Below, piece by piece: positions 47,701 through 62,700 of a stretch of 64,000 nucleotides of DNA. Origin of the DNA: Notospermus geniculatus (taxonomy: Eukaryota; Nemertea; Pilidiophora; Heteronemertea; Lineidae); assembly GCA_002633025.1 (NCBI GenBank), contig NMRB01002019.1, positions 68,061 through 132,060 on the forward strand. The letters are read 5' to 3'. The position numbers were made by a program, and so were the translations under genes. Below the pieces are notes generated by a model. The model was not told the origin of the DNA. It worked only from the letters and a program-made list of their open reading frames with translations, and searched no databases. Each line of letters opens with the position of its first letter. Position 1 is the first letter of the stretch.

Positions 47701-50700
47701 TAAGACGCTTCACCATTATTCAATGTGTTCTATTGTTCCCGGAAGAAACACTTAAACGTCGCCACCCGGACAATAGAACTTGAGACGCTTTACCATTCAA
47801 TGTGTTCTATTGTTCCTGGCAGAAACACTTGAACGTCGCCACCCGGACAATAGAACTTAAGACGCTTTACCATACAATATGTTCTATTGTTCATGGAAGA
47901 AACTCTTGAACGTCGCCACCCAGACAATAGAACTTAAGACGCTTTACCATTCAATGTGTTCTATTATTCCTGGAAGAAACACTTGAACGTCGCCACCCGG
48001 ACAATAGAACTTAAGACGCTTTACCATTCAATGTGTTCTACATGTATTGTTCCTGGAAGAAACACATGAACGTCGCCACCCGGACAATAAAATTTAAGAC
48101 ACTTTACCATACAATATGTTCTGTTGTTCCTTCATGTAAAAAAACACCTGAGCGTCATGGCATCACGAAATAATTCCTCGGGTTGGGCGAAGCACTTACC
48201 ATTCACCTACAACGCAATAATTGTCATTCTAACCCAACCTTTACCCAAAGTTCCTATCTCATTAATACCTTTACTGTCTTGTTTGATGAATATTCATTAC
48301 CCTTCAGGCTACTACCATCGCCATTATTACCATCATGGTGGGTATCACGGTATGTACGATGAATAATCCAGCATCTGAATGTTAAACGTTGCCTGACTGA
48401 TATCATTGTGCTTCTTCCAGTCTTTCTCTTACTGGTGCGCATGACGATGGAAAACCCTGCCACACTTCACTGTCATATGCAAAACCACTTCACAAATCTA
48501 GGCCCAGTTTACACTTGAATATATTGCACACCTTCTGTCAACTTTCGAACACCATTAAACGATACGGCCTAAACGATAAGTACCGTACTTTCGATGACGA
48601 TAAACTTGAAGTAACATATGGTATGAATTACACTCAGTAACTTGCTGTACGCCCCTTCCTTTCTACTACATACTGGTGCCATATTGCTTTCGGAGTGTAC
48701 GGTCATAAATGAATTTCACTGCAGTTTTGTCACAATGAGCCTTGGTCTTCTTCAACCCATCAGCCCAAGGGCATGTTTCACAAGAATTTATTTCCCTCTC
48801 AATGAGTTGATTATGATTGGTCGGTTAAGTTCGACTCGTGATTTGATTGGCCTAGATATATGACTGCGTCACACTGAAGATCGAAAAGTTCCGGCTCATT
48901 GGCTCACAAGTGTATACTGATTGGCAGAGAACAACGAGGAACGTTTTACGATATACACATTGTAAACATTACAACTCATCAATAGATTTCCCGTCTCACT
49001 GTCTAGCAAATTTAGTCAGCTAATTGATCCTCTTGTTGTAAAGAGAACGAAAGTGTGCATTGTTATCACAAAATGTTTTGCTTTCGCGTCAAAGTGAGAG
49101 GGATTGCCTACCATACGATGTTAGTGCTTGTAGTGCAATAGAGGTCGAACGAGCGAACGAACAAACAGACAAGAAAAAAAAAATTCATAAAAGTCAGCCC
49201 GTCATTCCGCTGCTTGCGTTCGTGACAGTTTTCGTCGTTAAATTTGTTGGTGTTGGTTGTTCCGTGGCCTGGTCGAGCCTCCTGACAGTGATCTATCAAG
49301 GAAGGTCATGTCTACGATAACAACATCCAACACGAAATGAACGAAGTCGGAACACCAGAACGGCCGATTCTTTCCGGAGGAAATTGAATGGTCAGAATCT
49401 GTCACACAAACTTGGTTCATTTGCAAGTAGGCGGCATGTTTGACGTGTACGTTTGACAGTACCGGTACGTTACGTCTGCAGTGTACAATACATACATACA
49501 TAGAGTTCAAATCAGAGATCATATACATGAAAAGATTTCTGTTCGAAGTTCATGAGTTAGGCCTACTTGTGGTATTTTCAGTCTGTGAATGTGCGGCTGG
49601 TAGCCTGTACGTATACCGACTTGTCACACTCTAGCCGTGCATTGATGTTTCTGAGTGTACATAAGTACAGGGAAAATGGGAAAACTCTGTCAAAGAATGC
49701 ACCATATAAACAAAAGGTGAGAGCAAAAAGCTCAGTCTGAACATCGCTTCCAAATATCGTGGTTCATTACCAGCGGTGTGGGCCTACTTACTATGATGTG
49801 TCTTTTCTGACCAAGGGTAGGCCTTCGACATCCCTCCTGAATAAACTAACTGTAACCTACATTACATGATTGCATCCCATGAAAATCTCTGCAGTAGCGT
49901 CGGTCTAATCGATTCACTTTCCTCCAAATATTTGTTTTCCTCAGGTTTGTCTAATATGAGAGATGTTATGAAGTGGCGGCTGCATTTCGTATATGCTGCG
50001 TTCAGTGTTTACTATGTGTTCAAGTTGCTGTTCTATAGAAAAGTTACGTGCCGTGAAAGACGAAGGACTCCATTTGACCAGATCACTAGATGGTGATGGT
50101 TGTTGGTGTCCTATGGCAAACTGAGGCACATACGCTCGAAAAGGACTGCATCCGGCCATCTATAGGTAAAAGCAAAACTTGATGAGTCGTTCGGATGGGC
50201 CTTGTTTCGTACGTCGTTGTTTTTCTCAGAAGCGCAACCTTGGCAGCAACAACGTATCCATGATGCTGGTCCGCACCTCTTGAATACAAGACCAAATCAA
50301 CTGTACCAGGTTAAAGATGGAATCGATAGATAAGGCGACCCTAGGTTCTGGGCGTATGTTTCTGTCACCGCTAATCGATCATACAAATTCACCCGATTTA
50401 TTGCCGATTAATCGCCTTTCAATTTGCATTGATTTGACCCTGTTGGTTTCAGCATACAGAGTGTTGTGCATTTGGCTTCAGATCTGAAAAAAATCGACAA
50501 ACTGCTTCATACAAATGGTATTTACCATCTAAAGGTCGTTAGGCCTGTCTAATTTGGAACATACATGTACACATCTACGTTACCAATGAAGCAGAAGTGT
50601 TGTGTACTATATGTGACTACGAAAGAATTTCGGTGATGGGTAAATATCCTTTTTGCCATACACTGCATCACCGGCAATGTTCATAGCTGATAAGCCTTCA

Positions 50701-53700
50701 TCAAGGTTTTAACCCCGATCTGCAAGAATATCCCTGATTGAAAAGCATCAACACGTATACGGTTTCTTGCAATTTTTAATTGGCAACCCTGGCAAAGGTT
50801 ACGACCTCATTTTAAATAAGTTCATAATCTTTGATCGGCCTATAGCTTTCAATCAAAGCCTTTTCGTTTCAATCAGTCTCGTATCACCTATATCGTGTTA
50901 GGAATTAAAAGCCTGGCTTAACAGTGATAGCCGTATGATGTTACCCCTGGGCCGTTTGCCGTGGCGAGCTGTTATCTTCGTTTTGACCACGCGAAGCTTC
51001 GCTCCATTGGGAGCCGAGCCAGGCAATCAAACTGGGATAGATCAGGTGGTGATATGTTACGAATGAATGGCTTTGATCAGTGGATGTATCGGGGATACGG
51101 ACTATCAAACTTGTCGGAATATGTCCAACTGGCGTCGATGTCCGTGTGTATTTTAATTCAATTCCGTCCGTGATCCATCTTTGGCCCGAGGCCAAAGAAC
51201 TCTGAAAGTGTTGTCCTAAACTTTACAACATCAAGTTGTAGCCAAGAAGATAGTATAGATTTAAGACTCAAACAGCCTTGTCAGTGGTTGGAGAATGCCT
51301 CGTCTGCATCTGTGTAACATCTATAGTTGTTCCCTGTCCACCGGTGTCCCCTTCAACAGACCGACGATATGAGCCGCGATTCAAAAGGAGACACACAGAG
51401 ATTACCGGTACATATGTCAGTCTGTTTTCAAGTGTTTCCCAAATGATGCGGGGAACACCGAACAACAAGAACACTGACGGACGTTACACCAATGTGCAGG
51501 CCAATGTGACGGATGACAATCTTAGCAATAAAAACGATGCTACGATTATGATATTCAATACCATCCCTGCCTCATACTAGTGCCCAGGTATTCTAGGCAA
51601 TCAATTTTCGTACACATTTACCACAACAGTCGAGTCGGAAAGAGGACACTTTATCAAAACTCTATACATCGGATCTGTCTATTTCGTCGATATTGTCGAA
51701 CGTGCCTCTCCTCTGTCACGTTTCCAGCCAGCGCAGACCCGATTGATTAGCTCAGTTCCGCTCCACATCGATTCTGAGCCGCAGATGATCAAGTATTCTT
51801 CTCAAAATCAATAGTTTGAAATTCATATGAATATCACAATCATTGAAGTGTGTTGGGCGGAATGGCAAGGAAAGGACATCTGTGTCCTCGGTCGTCCTCC
51901 CCGCGAGTCCACCAAAACGGGGATGTTTCTAACTAAAAAGGGGATTTTTCTAACTAAAACGAAGGAAAGACTGCTTGTCCCCAAAATGGGTGCCAAATTC
52001 CACTTTTGCCACAAAATCCAAGCCACTTTTCATTGATTCATACCCTCGAATGCCAAACGTACTGTCAAATGTTTCCTTCGATATTTTTGGAAATGCAGAT
52101 TCAGGGCCTCGTATTCTAGAAGCCTCCTAAACTCTAAGGCCCACTTTAGGCTTTTGTATTCTGCCCTGCAAACAACAGCTAAAGGTAAACCTTATAGAGT
52201 AAAGGAAGCTTCTAGAATACGGCCCATAGACCATTGTAAGGTTTTATCGAGCCTGGTCAAGAGAATCTGACGAAAGAATTGACCGTGGACGATGGGTATT
52301 AGTTTAGTTATGACAAACCAAACGAGGCTGATTCAACAACCTCGGGCCAGTCGTCTAGACAGGTTTGTCAAGCACAGTTGCCATCGTCGTATCATAAATG
52401 ATTAATATCAATGAATTCATTGGACATGAATTCCGTGGTATCCCGTCCTTACCAAGAATATAAATGGGGCCCTAGTAATACATTTCAAGCTATGTCACAC
52501 AGCCATTGCAGCGTTAACGATCATTAGGGGAGGTATGGCATTTTTTATTACCACTGGGCCATTGCATTGGGTCCCTCTGCAATTACCATGTATACAGTCA
52601 CAATTACACGGCCTTCATTATGACATAAATCATCATGCGTCAATCCTATACACATGTACAGGACATCTCCTGATATTAGCCTACATGTTGCTTCAGCTAA
52701 AATTGTACCTTCGCTGTATGTTCTTCTCTGACAGACTTTGGCAAGTGATACACGCTAAAAAGGTAACGATACAGCTGAATGTGTGCATGGAAACGTTCGG
52801 CGCCCGTAAGTTTGTGACTATCATACATCAAACTGTTATCAGATTCTATACTGTAACTGTATAATTAAACAGCAGTTATAGAAATTAAAATAATTGTCAT
52901 CCCCTATGTTCACAAGAACGATGATACCACCGACATGGCTCTCGACAACAAATTCTTGCATACAAATACAAGCGTAATGGTCAGCCAGGCAGCCAGTCAC
53001 AGGCAACTGACGCCCGTTATGTCAGTCATCAACCAATCGCTAGTCACAAAACATGGACAACACGCCCTCCGACACAGGTCGGCTCTAGCCAGCCAGTCAG
53101 ATGCCAATGGCCACTTGCAAGACGCCCAACTCTGCAGAGTAACCAATCAGTCGGTTTGACCGACTCCTCTCTAACGTAAGTGGTCAATCAGTCAGTGTTC
53201 ACACACCAATGGAATTGCCAACAATGGATTGTCAACAAGTAAAGTGCCAGTGTAAATGACAGGGGCAACTTATCAGTTGTCAGAGTGATCCATCGACACG
53301 CCCTTTGGGAAACCACTGCCCATTGGCACGATGAACAGCAGTTTTGTCACAGACCATTGGTTGTCAACCATCGATTGTCAGCCAGTAAGATGTCTTGGCA
53401 AATGTCGACCAAGTGTCAACCACACACTGCCCATTGGCACGACGTTNGTTGCGTTGAGGGACGTTATCACAACCTGTAAATGTTGTCTAGAAATAACATT
53501 TTCACTATCAGGGCATTAGAGAGTTTAAGAGATCATCCCGTTACGGTCGCCATTCAGTTTTCATCAACAAGAGCACACGAGGTATCAATAGAGCGTTATA
53601 ATTAGTATTATACACAGCCAGAGGGACGATGTCTTTCATTTTCTAACTTCTTCTTGAAGTTACCTCGGTTACGCGTCTCTAATGTAGACACAACCCGAGA

Positions 53701-56700
53701 TACTGATTAGTGTACGCCAAGATAGTGTCAGAACAAACCAACCCTGGGAATCGAGATAGCTTAGCACAGAAATGTCGACTAAGACAATGATATAGCATCT
53801 CCTTGACGATGCCAGAAAAGTCCTGTGGTGGCAACAGGCGAAGAGACCAACGGACACAGCGGTCAGTAATGAATAGTCCCTCAGCGGTTCGGCGGAATGA
53901 TGAAACGACTTAAAGCGTCTGCAATAGATTTCTCTTGGACAGGTTTCATTAGCATCCTCTCTCGAGGTGACGCTCAGTCACCGACAATCTGCTATTCTTG
54001 TGAAAGAAGAAACCATTTTGTAAGTTACGATAGAATGAAGCAACCGTGTCATACATCGTTTAGTTTTATTTGTTTTGACATGGATTACTCCGAACCCCAA
54101 TACAATGTAAAATCGAAAAAAAGTATTCTAGCAACCGAAGCCATCAGATTTAACGGCCAATTCATACTCCATCGCTGACCAGTACCACGTGAAATGTTTT
54201 TTGTAGAATGGACATATCCAGAGTGGATCATCACTTGACCATGTATGCAGGGAAGCGAAGAACTCGACGCCTTTCCTTTGTCCCGTAGCATGAATGGGGC
54301 AAAACGTATTACTTCTACCCAGGACAAAGGAAAGGTCGAGTCCATTGTTCACTTTCCTTGCATTGTGTCCCGTACATGGTTACGCTATGATCCACTGTGG
54401 ATATGCACTTGAGTATGCGCGGCTTGGACTGTGCGAATAGGCCTACATGTACATAGTACATGTACAGTGCAGATCGGGTACCGAAGTTACTCCCCCAGGT
54501 TACTCCCCAACCGGCGAGGCGATCAAGTCGCTCATATCTCCATAATGCTTTAGCTTGAAGCAGACGACAAGTCTGATATTTATCACCGCATATTTAGTGG
54601 TTGCCCCAGACATAAGTCGTTTTATACGTGATAAAGGAAATACTGCCAGGTTCAATGAAAGCCAAAACGGCTGTATCAAATCTCAAATCTGAGCTGAGTT
54701 CGTTGTTGGCCAGAGTACAACCAGAACAGTCGATGTAATATCATTTTCGCCGCGACCAAGAGAGAATATTGTGTCAACGACTCATGTCAGCGGAGCAACT
54801 TTGCCAAAACAATAAATGAGCGGATGACTCGAGGTTAATTCTTGATTAAAGCCATAGATCAGGATGCTCTTGCGAAAGGGTATCTGACGTCAAGAGATAT
54901 TTTATTTTAGTACCGGTACCTCGTCGCTTTAGGCAGAGAGTTACAGCAGGCATGTAACACACGTACTGATTTTGTCGGTCTGCAAGAAGCTATCCTCTAG
55001 CTATTGCCTAATATGATTGTTTTGGGCTGAAATGTGTTGCAGCCTTACGTCATCAGTCACATCATTGATGTATTTCGTCATAAAACGAAGACTGACGGCG
55101 TCGCACAGAGCAAAATTCTGTCTTATCCTCTATCTCTATCGAGGCTACTGCCATGGTAACCTCGCCATCGTTGTCATATTCAAACAGTGGAAAAGTCAAC
55201 CAGATAATGCCATTTATTACCACAGACAGCTTAGGAAATAACGTCTTAAGCTAATAGCCTCCTGCTTGGCTGTGGTCGTTCAGGTTAGCGCCGCATGCCA
55301 ATGTTTCTATCATTTCATTCAGGACACCATCCCCTTCTATTCCTTCATAACGTGTAGTGGCCATTTTCTATGATTACAGTAGGCGGCATTTATATTCATT
55401 GGTTCGTCTGTGTGTTTCTCATAAACCATACCAGAAAACGTTAATATGCAATTTGATAGGGGTTATTAATTTGATAAATCAAGGCGAAGTATCTAAAGAA
55501 GACAGCGCACAAGCTTAACACCACGACTGGTAATTTCTTGTACAAAAAATCATCTCAGTTCATCAGTGAAGTCCCTGACTGAAAATTTGTTGTTGGAGAT
55601 CGCAGATAGGGCCTTGTTTAAGAGACCCATATTGACAATTTTGTTGGCATTCCATCCTGTTTGTGTTTGCATAATCCTGGAGATTTGGTCTCTTTGCGCT
55701 CGTAAATCTTTCCAGTATTTGCTTCGGACAATCGCACTATCATCTATCACATCGAGCAGAGCCTCGCGCTATTAGCACGATCAGAACATCTGAGCCAGTT
55801 CACTCTGTCTTGTTCGAGACTACTCAATCTCGCGAGAAACCTTTCATTGCGATGATGGCTTCGATGCATAATGATGGCGGATCTGCCCCCTTTTTCGCTT
55901 TTGTTGTAAGGGGCGCCATTCAATTTGTCATTAAAACATCCATCACAGACACTGATGGCGTTTTCATACATTTTTTTGGTAACAATATGGTAAAGTGCGA
56001 AACCTTGTTTTAGCGAACACGTCTGGCACTATCGCAGACAATCAGCTCTAATCTAGACGTTTGATGATTAAATGTCCGTGTAGCTGGCTTCCTCTGACAC
56101 TCAAGCCGTGTAATCCCCTCTCAGAATAAATGATTTATCCTTATCTATCTTGTCCTGTCAAATTGCATTGTGTTTTCCCTGGTTCTGTGAAATCTGGCCG
56201 GTTAAATGGTGTCGGAGTGTAAATCTGTACGCCAACTCAGTATTGGTGATCTTCTGTCCATGATTGATTGCCTAGGCCGATATCCCATAATTCACATCTA
56301 ATTGAAGCTGGCCTTTCGCGGAACATTCGATCGGACCGCCGGCTGGACGTGATTCATGATGCAACACAAACTCTTATTGATGAATCTATAACTTTTTTGT
56401 AAGGCGAGCAAAATATTTTGTCGCCTCCGTGGTGTAAATAAGCACACGTATGGCATCTTAATGTCACAATGGAGGCATCCGACGAAGGAAAATGTTGGAA
56501 TTACATGTACACTGAGCACAGGTTACATGGCTGCAACGTAACTACGTTGAAGGATTCCTTCTACGGTATACAGGTTTCGGCGTCAACCCTTATTCTTGGT
56601 TGAAGTCATATATATGCACAACGCCACTGAGAAAACTCTATCTTTCTAATTAGTGTACCACCGACCTCAGTCAGACCTTTGATATTCTTCATGAATACTA

Positions 56701-59700
56701 GGCCTACACACTGTATTTTCTACCGATTGGCCCTTCCATTTTTCTATAGTTCTCCTCTAAGCTATTAAGTTCTTTTCTAAACTATAGCCTACAGATAACA
56801 CTCAACTCGAATCTCACTCTTAACAGCATGCACATTAACGTATTCTTTTCAGGACGACAAACTAGCGGCCGAGGTGGACACCAGGAAGCAGATAGCATTT
56901 TCAGTGGACGATATACAGGTAAACACGGCCTGAATACAGTAAATGTCTGTGGTTTAAGGTGGTTAGAGAAAGACACCTGTTGAAAACCAGAGATGGCTGC
57001 CATGACGGCCATTTTGAGCCATTGCGAACTTTGTCATGATCCTGGCTGATCCACGTGGGAGCAAGAACCATTCCAAAAGATGTAAAATATACAGCCAAAA
57101 TGCAGCATTTTTGGCGTGAGCTTTCTCTGTACTACTGTCAGGTTGGGGTGGAACAGACTGAAGCAATTGATAGAAGGGCCAATAAAAACAGTACGTCCTG
57201 TAGAACTGGTAAACATGTTCATGTGTTGGCCTTCAGCATGTTCCCAGCCTCGGCGGATCTCGTCCCTTGAGTAGATATCGGGTCTTCGATAACGGGTTGG
57301 GAAACTGATCCGGCACTAAAGATAGCGACCCGATGTTGAGAGTCTGATGCACTTCAGAGTATGAAACGCTTACCTTACTTTAANCACATATACCAATAAA
57401 AAACGATGACACAGGGGCAGAAGAGAACATAGAAAGAACAAAGAACGTAGAAACGTTTATAAGACTAGCAGCCGAGCACAAAAACAAACGATTTTCAATC
57501 TTCAGGTGTCAAAGACGAAGACTTGCCGGATGAACAACGGCTGGTGAAGAAAGTGTTCGGTTATACCGACTACGACAACACCGTCAGACCAGTTTACAAC
57601 GCCACCGACAATGTAGTGGTGAGATTTGGACTTACACTCATTCAGGTCATGGATATGGTGAGGATAACTCTATTTCTATATTCATTTCATATACTATTTG
57701 TTAGAAATTGTCATTTCATCTCGAAATGTGCGCCGTTTTACCATTTTACTATTAAGAATTTCAATTTTAAGAATTTCGATCCGGCTCAAAAGGTGATAAT
57801 ACAAACTGCACATACAAAGGAAAAAGATATCTGTCTGTTACAATTCGATCTCTTCTGTAATTGATATTTCAACCAGCTCGTTCCAAGGGCCCGGCCCCGT
57901 CATAGACGTCTCAGCTATTCCTGTCCTTCGATCGATGCGGACCTCATCTTTGTTATTGCCTCATTGCCTTCACCATGTCTGGATGTTTTTATCATAATGC
58001 ACATTTCACGGGAAATCAACGCTCATATTGCTGTCTTTGCAATAAACGCTGCATTAATCTCTTTCTAATTTACGCACTTAAAATAGAATCCTGTGGCCGC
58101 TGACGTATGCATCATCGTCGCACATTAAGACGTGTTGATTTATTTTGAAGACTGGATTTCGTTCCATGATTAATTAATACAATTAGCGGTAGAAATGCAG
58201 TGCAACTTTATCCCATCATCCTTATGACGCCACATGCAACTCCTCTGTCCCGAAATCTGCGTTCTAATTGGCCCATCCAATATGAACTCATGCAGGTGAT
58301 CTTGAAAGCTGGATTCTAATTGGTCAAGGAAAATGACATCACAACCATGGCGTTGTAAACTGATTTGTGATTGGCGGATTCTAATCTTATGTAGGTCATG
58401 GTCACACCGAAGCTTTCACACCCATTGTCTTTGACGACGAATTATTGCGAACACAAGATAACTATCAAGAAAAGGTTAGACATTTTTCGGCCAGGCCTTT
58501 CGGTTTTCCCAAAATCATAAGAATAGATGTACTTTTCTATTAGCTTATCCGGGAAAGATGCCAGTTAATGGTGCTTAGTTGAAGTTTCCATGGAAATAAA
58601 TGGCCGAACCTCCAACGTCGAAATGAGAAAAAGTTCAATTTGTTCTCTATGTTACAAATGAGGTGTAGACCCCGAGACCCCACTGAATTTCATCACCCTG
58701 TCTGGTTATAGTCAGTGTGACTGGATCGCACTGTTGAATATATACGAATAATATTTGTCTGACGTGCTAAAAATTTCCACCGCTTTGAAACAGAATACTG
58801 TTCAGTGTAAGAAAAACATTACAATTTTATTGATTAGATCTTGACAAATCATCTCTCTCCACGAATGTTCCGATCTACAATGAACACGTTATTATTTGAA
58901 ATGAGAATTATTTAGTAGTGAGAATTTTAAAAAAGTCAGCATTTCAAACAAAGGATTCAAAAATGTACCCTTCTCAGAAACTTTCACACTGTTGTGTAAC
59001 CTCCACATTTTTTGATGCAATCAAAACTACTTCACATCTCAAGTTTTTACAACATCGNGTACATTTTTGAATCCTTTGTTTGAAATGCTGACTTTTTTAA
59101 AATTCTCACTACTAAATAATTCTCATTTCAAATAATAACGTGTTAATGATCGTTGGGCCGTTACTTGAGCTGAGTTCAACCGTACATTGTCGAAGGAATG
59201 AATACATGAATATAATATTAATCCACCGAGGCTTCATCCACTTGACCGATGGATGAATCATGAGGCAGAAACAAACAAAATTCCTTGAATACATTTGGAA
59301 ACAATTTGAAAGCCATCGAGCAAAAATCAAGATTGCCGCTTATCAGGCGAGTTGCTATGTTAATATTTCGAGAGCAGAACTCGTCTGCATGTTGAAATGG
59401 ATTTCTGTATCGGGAGCCTTTTTGGGTAAGATATCTCTCCGTCAATTGGTAGACAGTAAACAACTGATTTATTCTGAATGTAGGGCTCGCACCAATCATA
59501 CATGTATATACATGTAGTTCTGCCGTGAGAAACATGGGAAGTTTGTAGGAAATGTCGATCATATTTGTTCACATTCGAATGGAATCGTCCAATCGAAACT
59601 GCCGCCAAGATACAGTGCGAGCCTGCAACCCGGGCCTGCTGCCACGTGGGCCAAAAAGGAGACAATAGGGACTTTCGGCAAGGCTCCGTATCGCCGATCC

Positions 59701-62700
59701 GTATCACGTATGACGTATCGAGCTAATGCATTTTCTATCAAAGTCATACGTCATACGTGACACGGATCGACGATACGGAGCCTTGCCGGAAGTCCCTACT
59801 GCTTTTTTGGAATCTTGATTCACCCATCACGATTTGGATGAAACAAATTACCTAGTCTGGTGGGAAACCTTCGCATGAGCCCATGGGCACAAGTCAAACG
59901 GGCACAAACATAATCTGTTGAAACAGGAGCAAATCCTAAGCTACATGTATACTGTCCGTTTGCATGATTGACCTGGCGTCCGTCCTGTACAGCCTCTTCG
60001 TCATAACGCAAAATATCTGCCATTATCTGAGACTCTCAAAGCGGTAAAAAACTAAACGCCATAATGAACAGTCTGATGCTCGAATCATGATAATGGCTAC
60101 CGTTTTTTGTTTTTTCGCCTTTATTTTTATTTTGTTGCTTGCCCATTCTTATCACGTCGTCTGCCTCTCAATGACAACACCAAGGTATACCTTGGAACAC
60201 GGAAGTTATCGTGATAAACCTCGGATGGAGCAGCGGTGGACGAACAAATTCTCCATCTGCATGCAGTCCGAGTCGGGTTTGGGTCTGTTATGATTCCGGG
60301 GTTGTAGTCAACATCATTTAGGACTGACCCAAGTCGTCAGTAAACGAGAAGTAAGTGACACAACGTCTACCAACAGGAAATTAAGGTTAACCGACCGATA
60401 TATGATTGAATTATACCAGAAAGATGTGTCGTTTTATCCCGATTCATTGACATTGACATTCTTGTAAGTGTAAGCGTGTTCTGATGGCCATGGATGGCCA
60501 TAAGTCGGCACAGTGGGACCATATTGTCAAACTGCTCATCTTTATCTGATGTCTGCATCTTGGGTTTAGTTAAGCTTGATTCATACTTCAGACGCCGAGC
60601 GTCAGCGTCTGATGCCGGATCAAATGTAGACGCCTACATTGTCGAGTAGGTTCATACCACAGCGTCCGGTCAGCATTTTGACTATAGGCAGAGTCACTGT
60701 GAGACCATTCATATACTCTAGATTCGTTCTTCTAAGGTTACTTCATATATTCATGCTGTAGGTTTAGGCCTGGCCCACAATATAGACCACACAAAGAATT
60801 TATTGATTCAATTCAACACAACTGACCAATGAGTGAGTTCTGCGTTACTTGCACTCGGCCGCGAAGACTGTTTTGTTGGCAGGCACTATTAAAAGAGTGT
60901 CCGTTTCAATCACTAGGCCTATTCTCTTATGAAGATAACGATGTCAACAATCTGTGGTCGGATAAATCAGTCCTCGCCTGTCAGTCACATTGAACAGCTC
61001 TTTATTTTGCCATGCATATTCAATAGGGTAGGCGGTCATATGGGTGTTCAGTGAAGTAACCTTAGAAGAACGAATCTAGAGTATGTAGTCCAAGATTGGA
61101 CGCCGACAAAATCGTCCGTCGAGGTTCGGGGTCGAACGCGGCGTCCTGCGTCGGTGGTCGGCGATGGTCGCAGTATGAATTGGGACACATGGCATGTGCA
61201 GTATCAACGTGAAAAAACTACCTGTAATTCGATTTCTTAAAGATAATGTATCACGACTTCATTGTTTACATTCAATGTTTGTAAACATGGATGTTTACAT
61301 TTTGTTAGTTTGGACTTTTGGGACATGACAACCCACCAAATTGAATACTTTCGGTGTCAAAATAAGTTCTAGGGGGGCATGCCACCAACAAATGACTCAT
61401 AACACAAAGAAAGACTGGACATAAACAAACAAAATGTAAATAAACAATGAATTTCGTGGCCCGCGAAAATATCCGTGATATATTATCTTTAATCACTCAC
61501 CGCGCAAACCTACATTTTTTACTTTTATTTCGCACTCGATGTACAACGTACCCGTATTCTTTTTGAGTTGGTGAGTGGAGACGATTAACGCTGGAAAGCC
61601 AACAAAAATCAACGTGAATATCATTGAACCAAAAACGATTAATCTCCATGAAGTAGCGATCTACAATATCTCCAAAAAATGCGATCGTTAATGTGATGCG
61701 GTCACTATCCACAGGATCAAAAAGTGATCACTCCCTGTCACAGACCGGGAATGGTTGTGATATCACTCCCCGTCAGACCGAGAATTGTTCTGTCATAGAA
61801 TAGAATCAGCATCAAAAAATGCGACGTGCCGCGCATCGTCAAGTGATACATGGATTTGATGTAATATACCATGTCAGAATAAGCGATGGGTATGGAACAC
61901 CCTTCACTCATTTGAAGTGTTTTCCGACTATTTGTGTCCTTGCCATGAATGCTCCTACTCAACCTTCTTGAGTATTTCTGTAGTTTTGCGGTAGGATATT
62001 TCTTAAAGATATATAGGGTATGTATCAGTAAGGAAAGCGCCGTCGACTGCGTGCATATCGAAAGACTTATCAAAATTGTCCTGCTGTAAACATAGATTTA
62101 TACTAAAACGAAATAGGATTACAGCAGTGCTGCTTCGGGCCTGTGTAATCACCTCTACAGTGTGTCCCAGAAAGTAGGAGGATTGATATGGAAGAAAACA
62201 TTCAGTAGTTGGCTCTTCGATGGTTAATAACCTACGGGTTACTTCATTGATAAGTGCCGTGTTCAACGTCCGTGTAATAACCATTGTACAGCTGGACAAT
62301 ACGACCAAACACCTCCAGCCAGAACTGTTTGCCCTATTTCGGCATGCTACAAGCCAATTCCAGTTCAGCAGTCCGGAACTATGAGTTACATCAGCCAAAT
62401 TGAGTGTGATTTCCGAGTTCGCCGGACATTAAATGGGGAAGTAATAGTTACGAGAAGAGCTGTTATGAGAAGAGCAGTGATGATTTACCCTCCGAGAGCC
62501 AACTGCTGACCAACGTATTGGTCAGTTCTTTCTGGGACACACTGTATCACGTCATCTTCATCACCTAACAACAGGCCTAGAACTGAGTTATAGCCAAAGG
62601 CTACATTTCCGTTCTGTAGCCCACAGTACAACCACGACTTCCAAAAAAAAAAAAAAATTCATGAGATCGCGAACACAGTCAGTAAGAAAATTCCTTCGAA

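Noticed and set aside
49866-50096. Frame with a hydrophobic segment (HFVYAAFSVYYVFKLLFY) after a TCCTCAG acceptor
   Set aside because: It looks like a type II membrane anchor, but there is no donor or following exon in phase, and the frame ends soon after.
51278-51580. 100-codon plus frame with a possible acceptor before residue 28 and a hydrophilic tail ending NTIPASY
   Set aside because: It could be the last exon of some membrane protein, but no partner exon or family match was found, and it starts at a TTG.
60087-60293. Frame starting with a strongly hydrophobic signal-like segment
   Set aside because: It lies in the receptor intron between two well-supported exons, has no donor in a useful phase and no recognisable mature domain.
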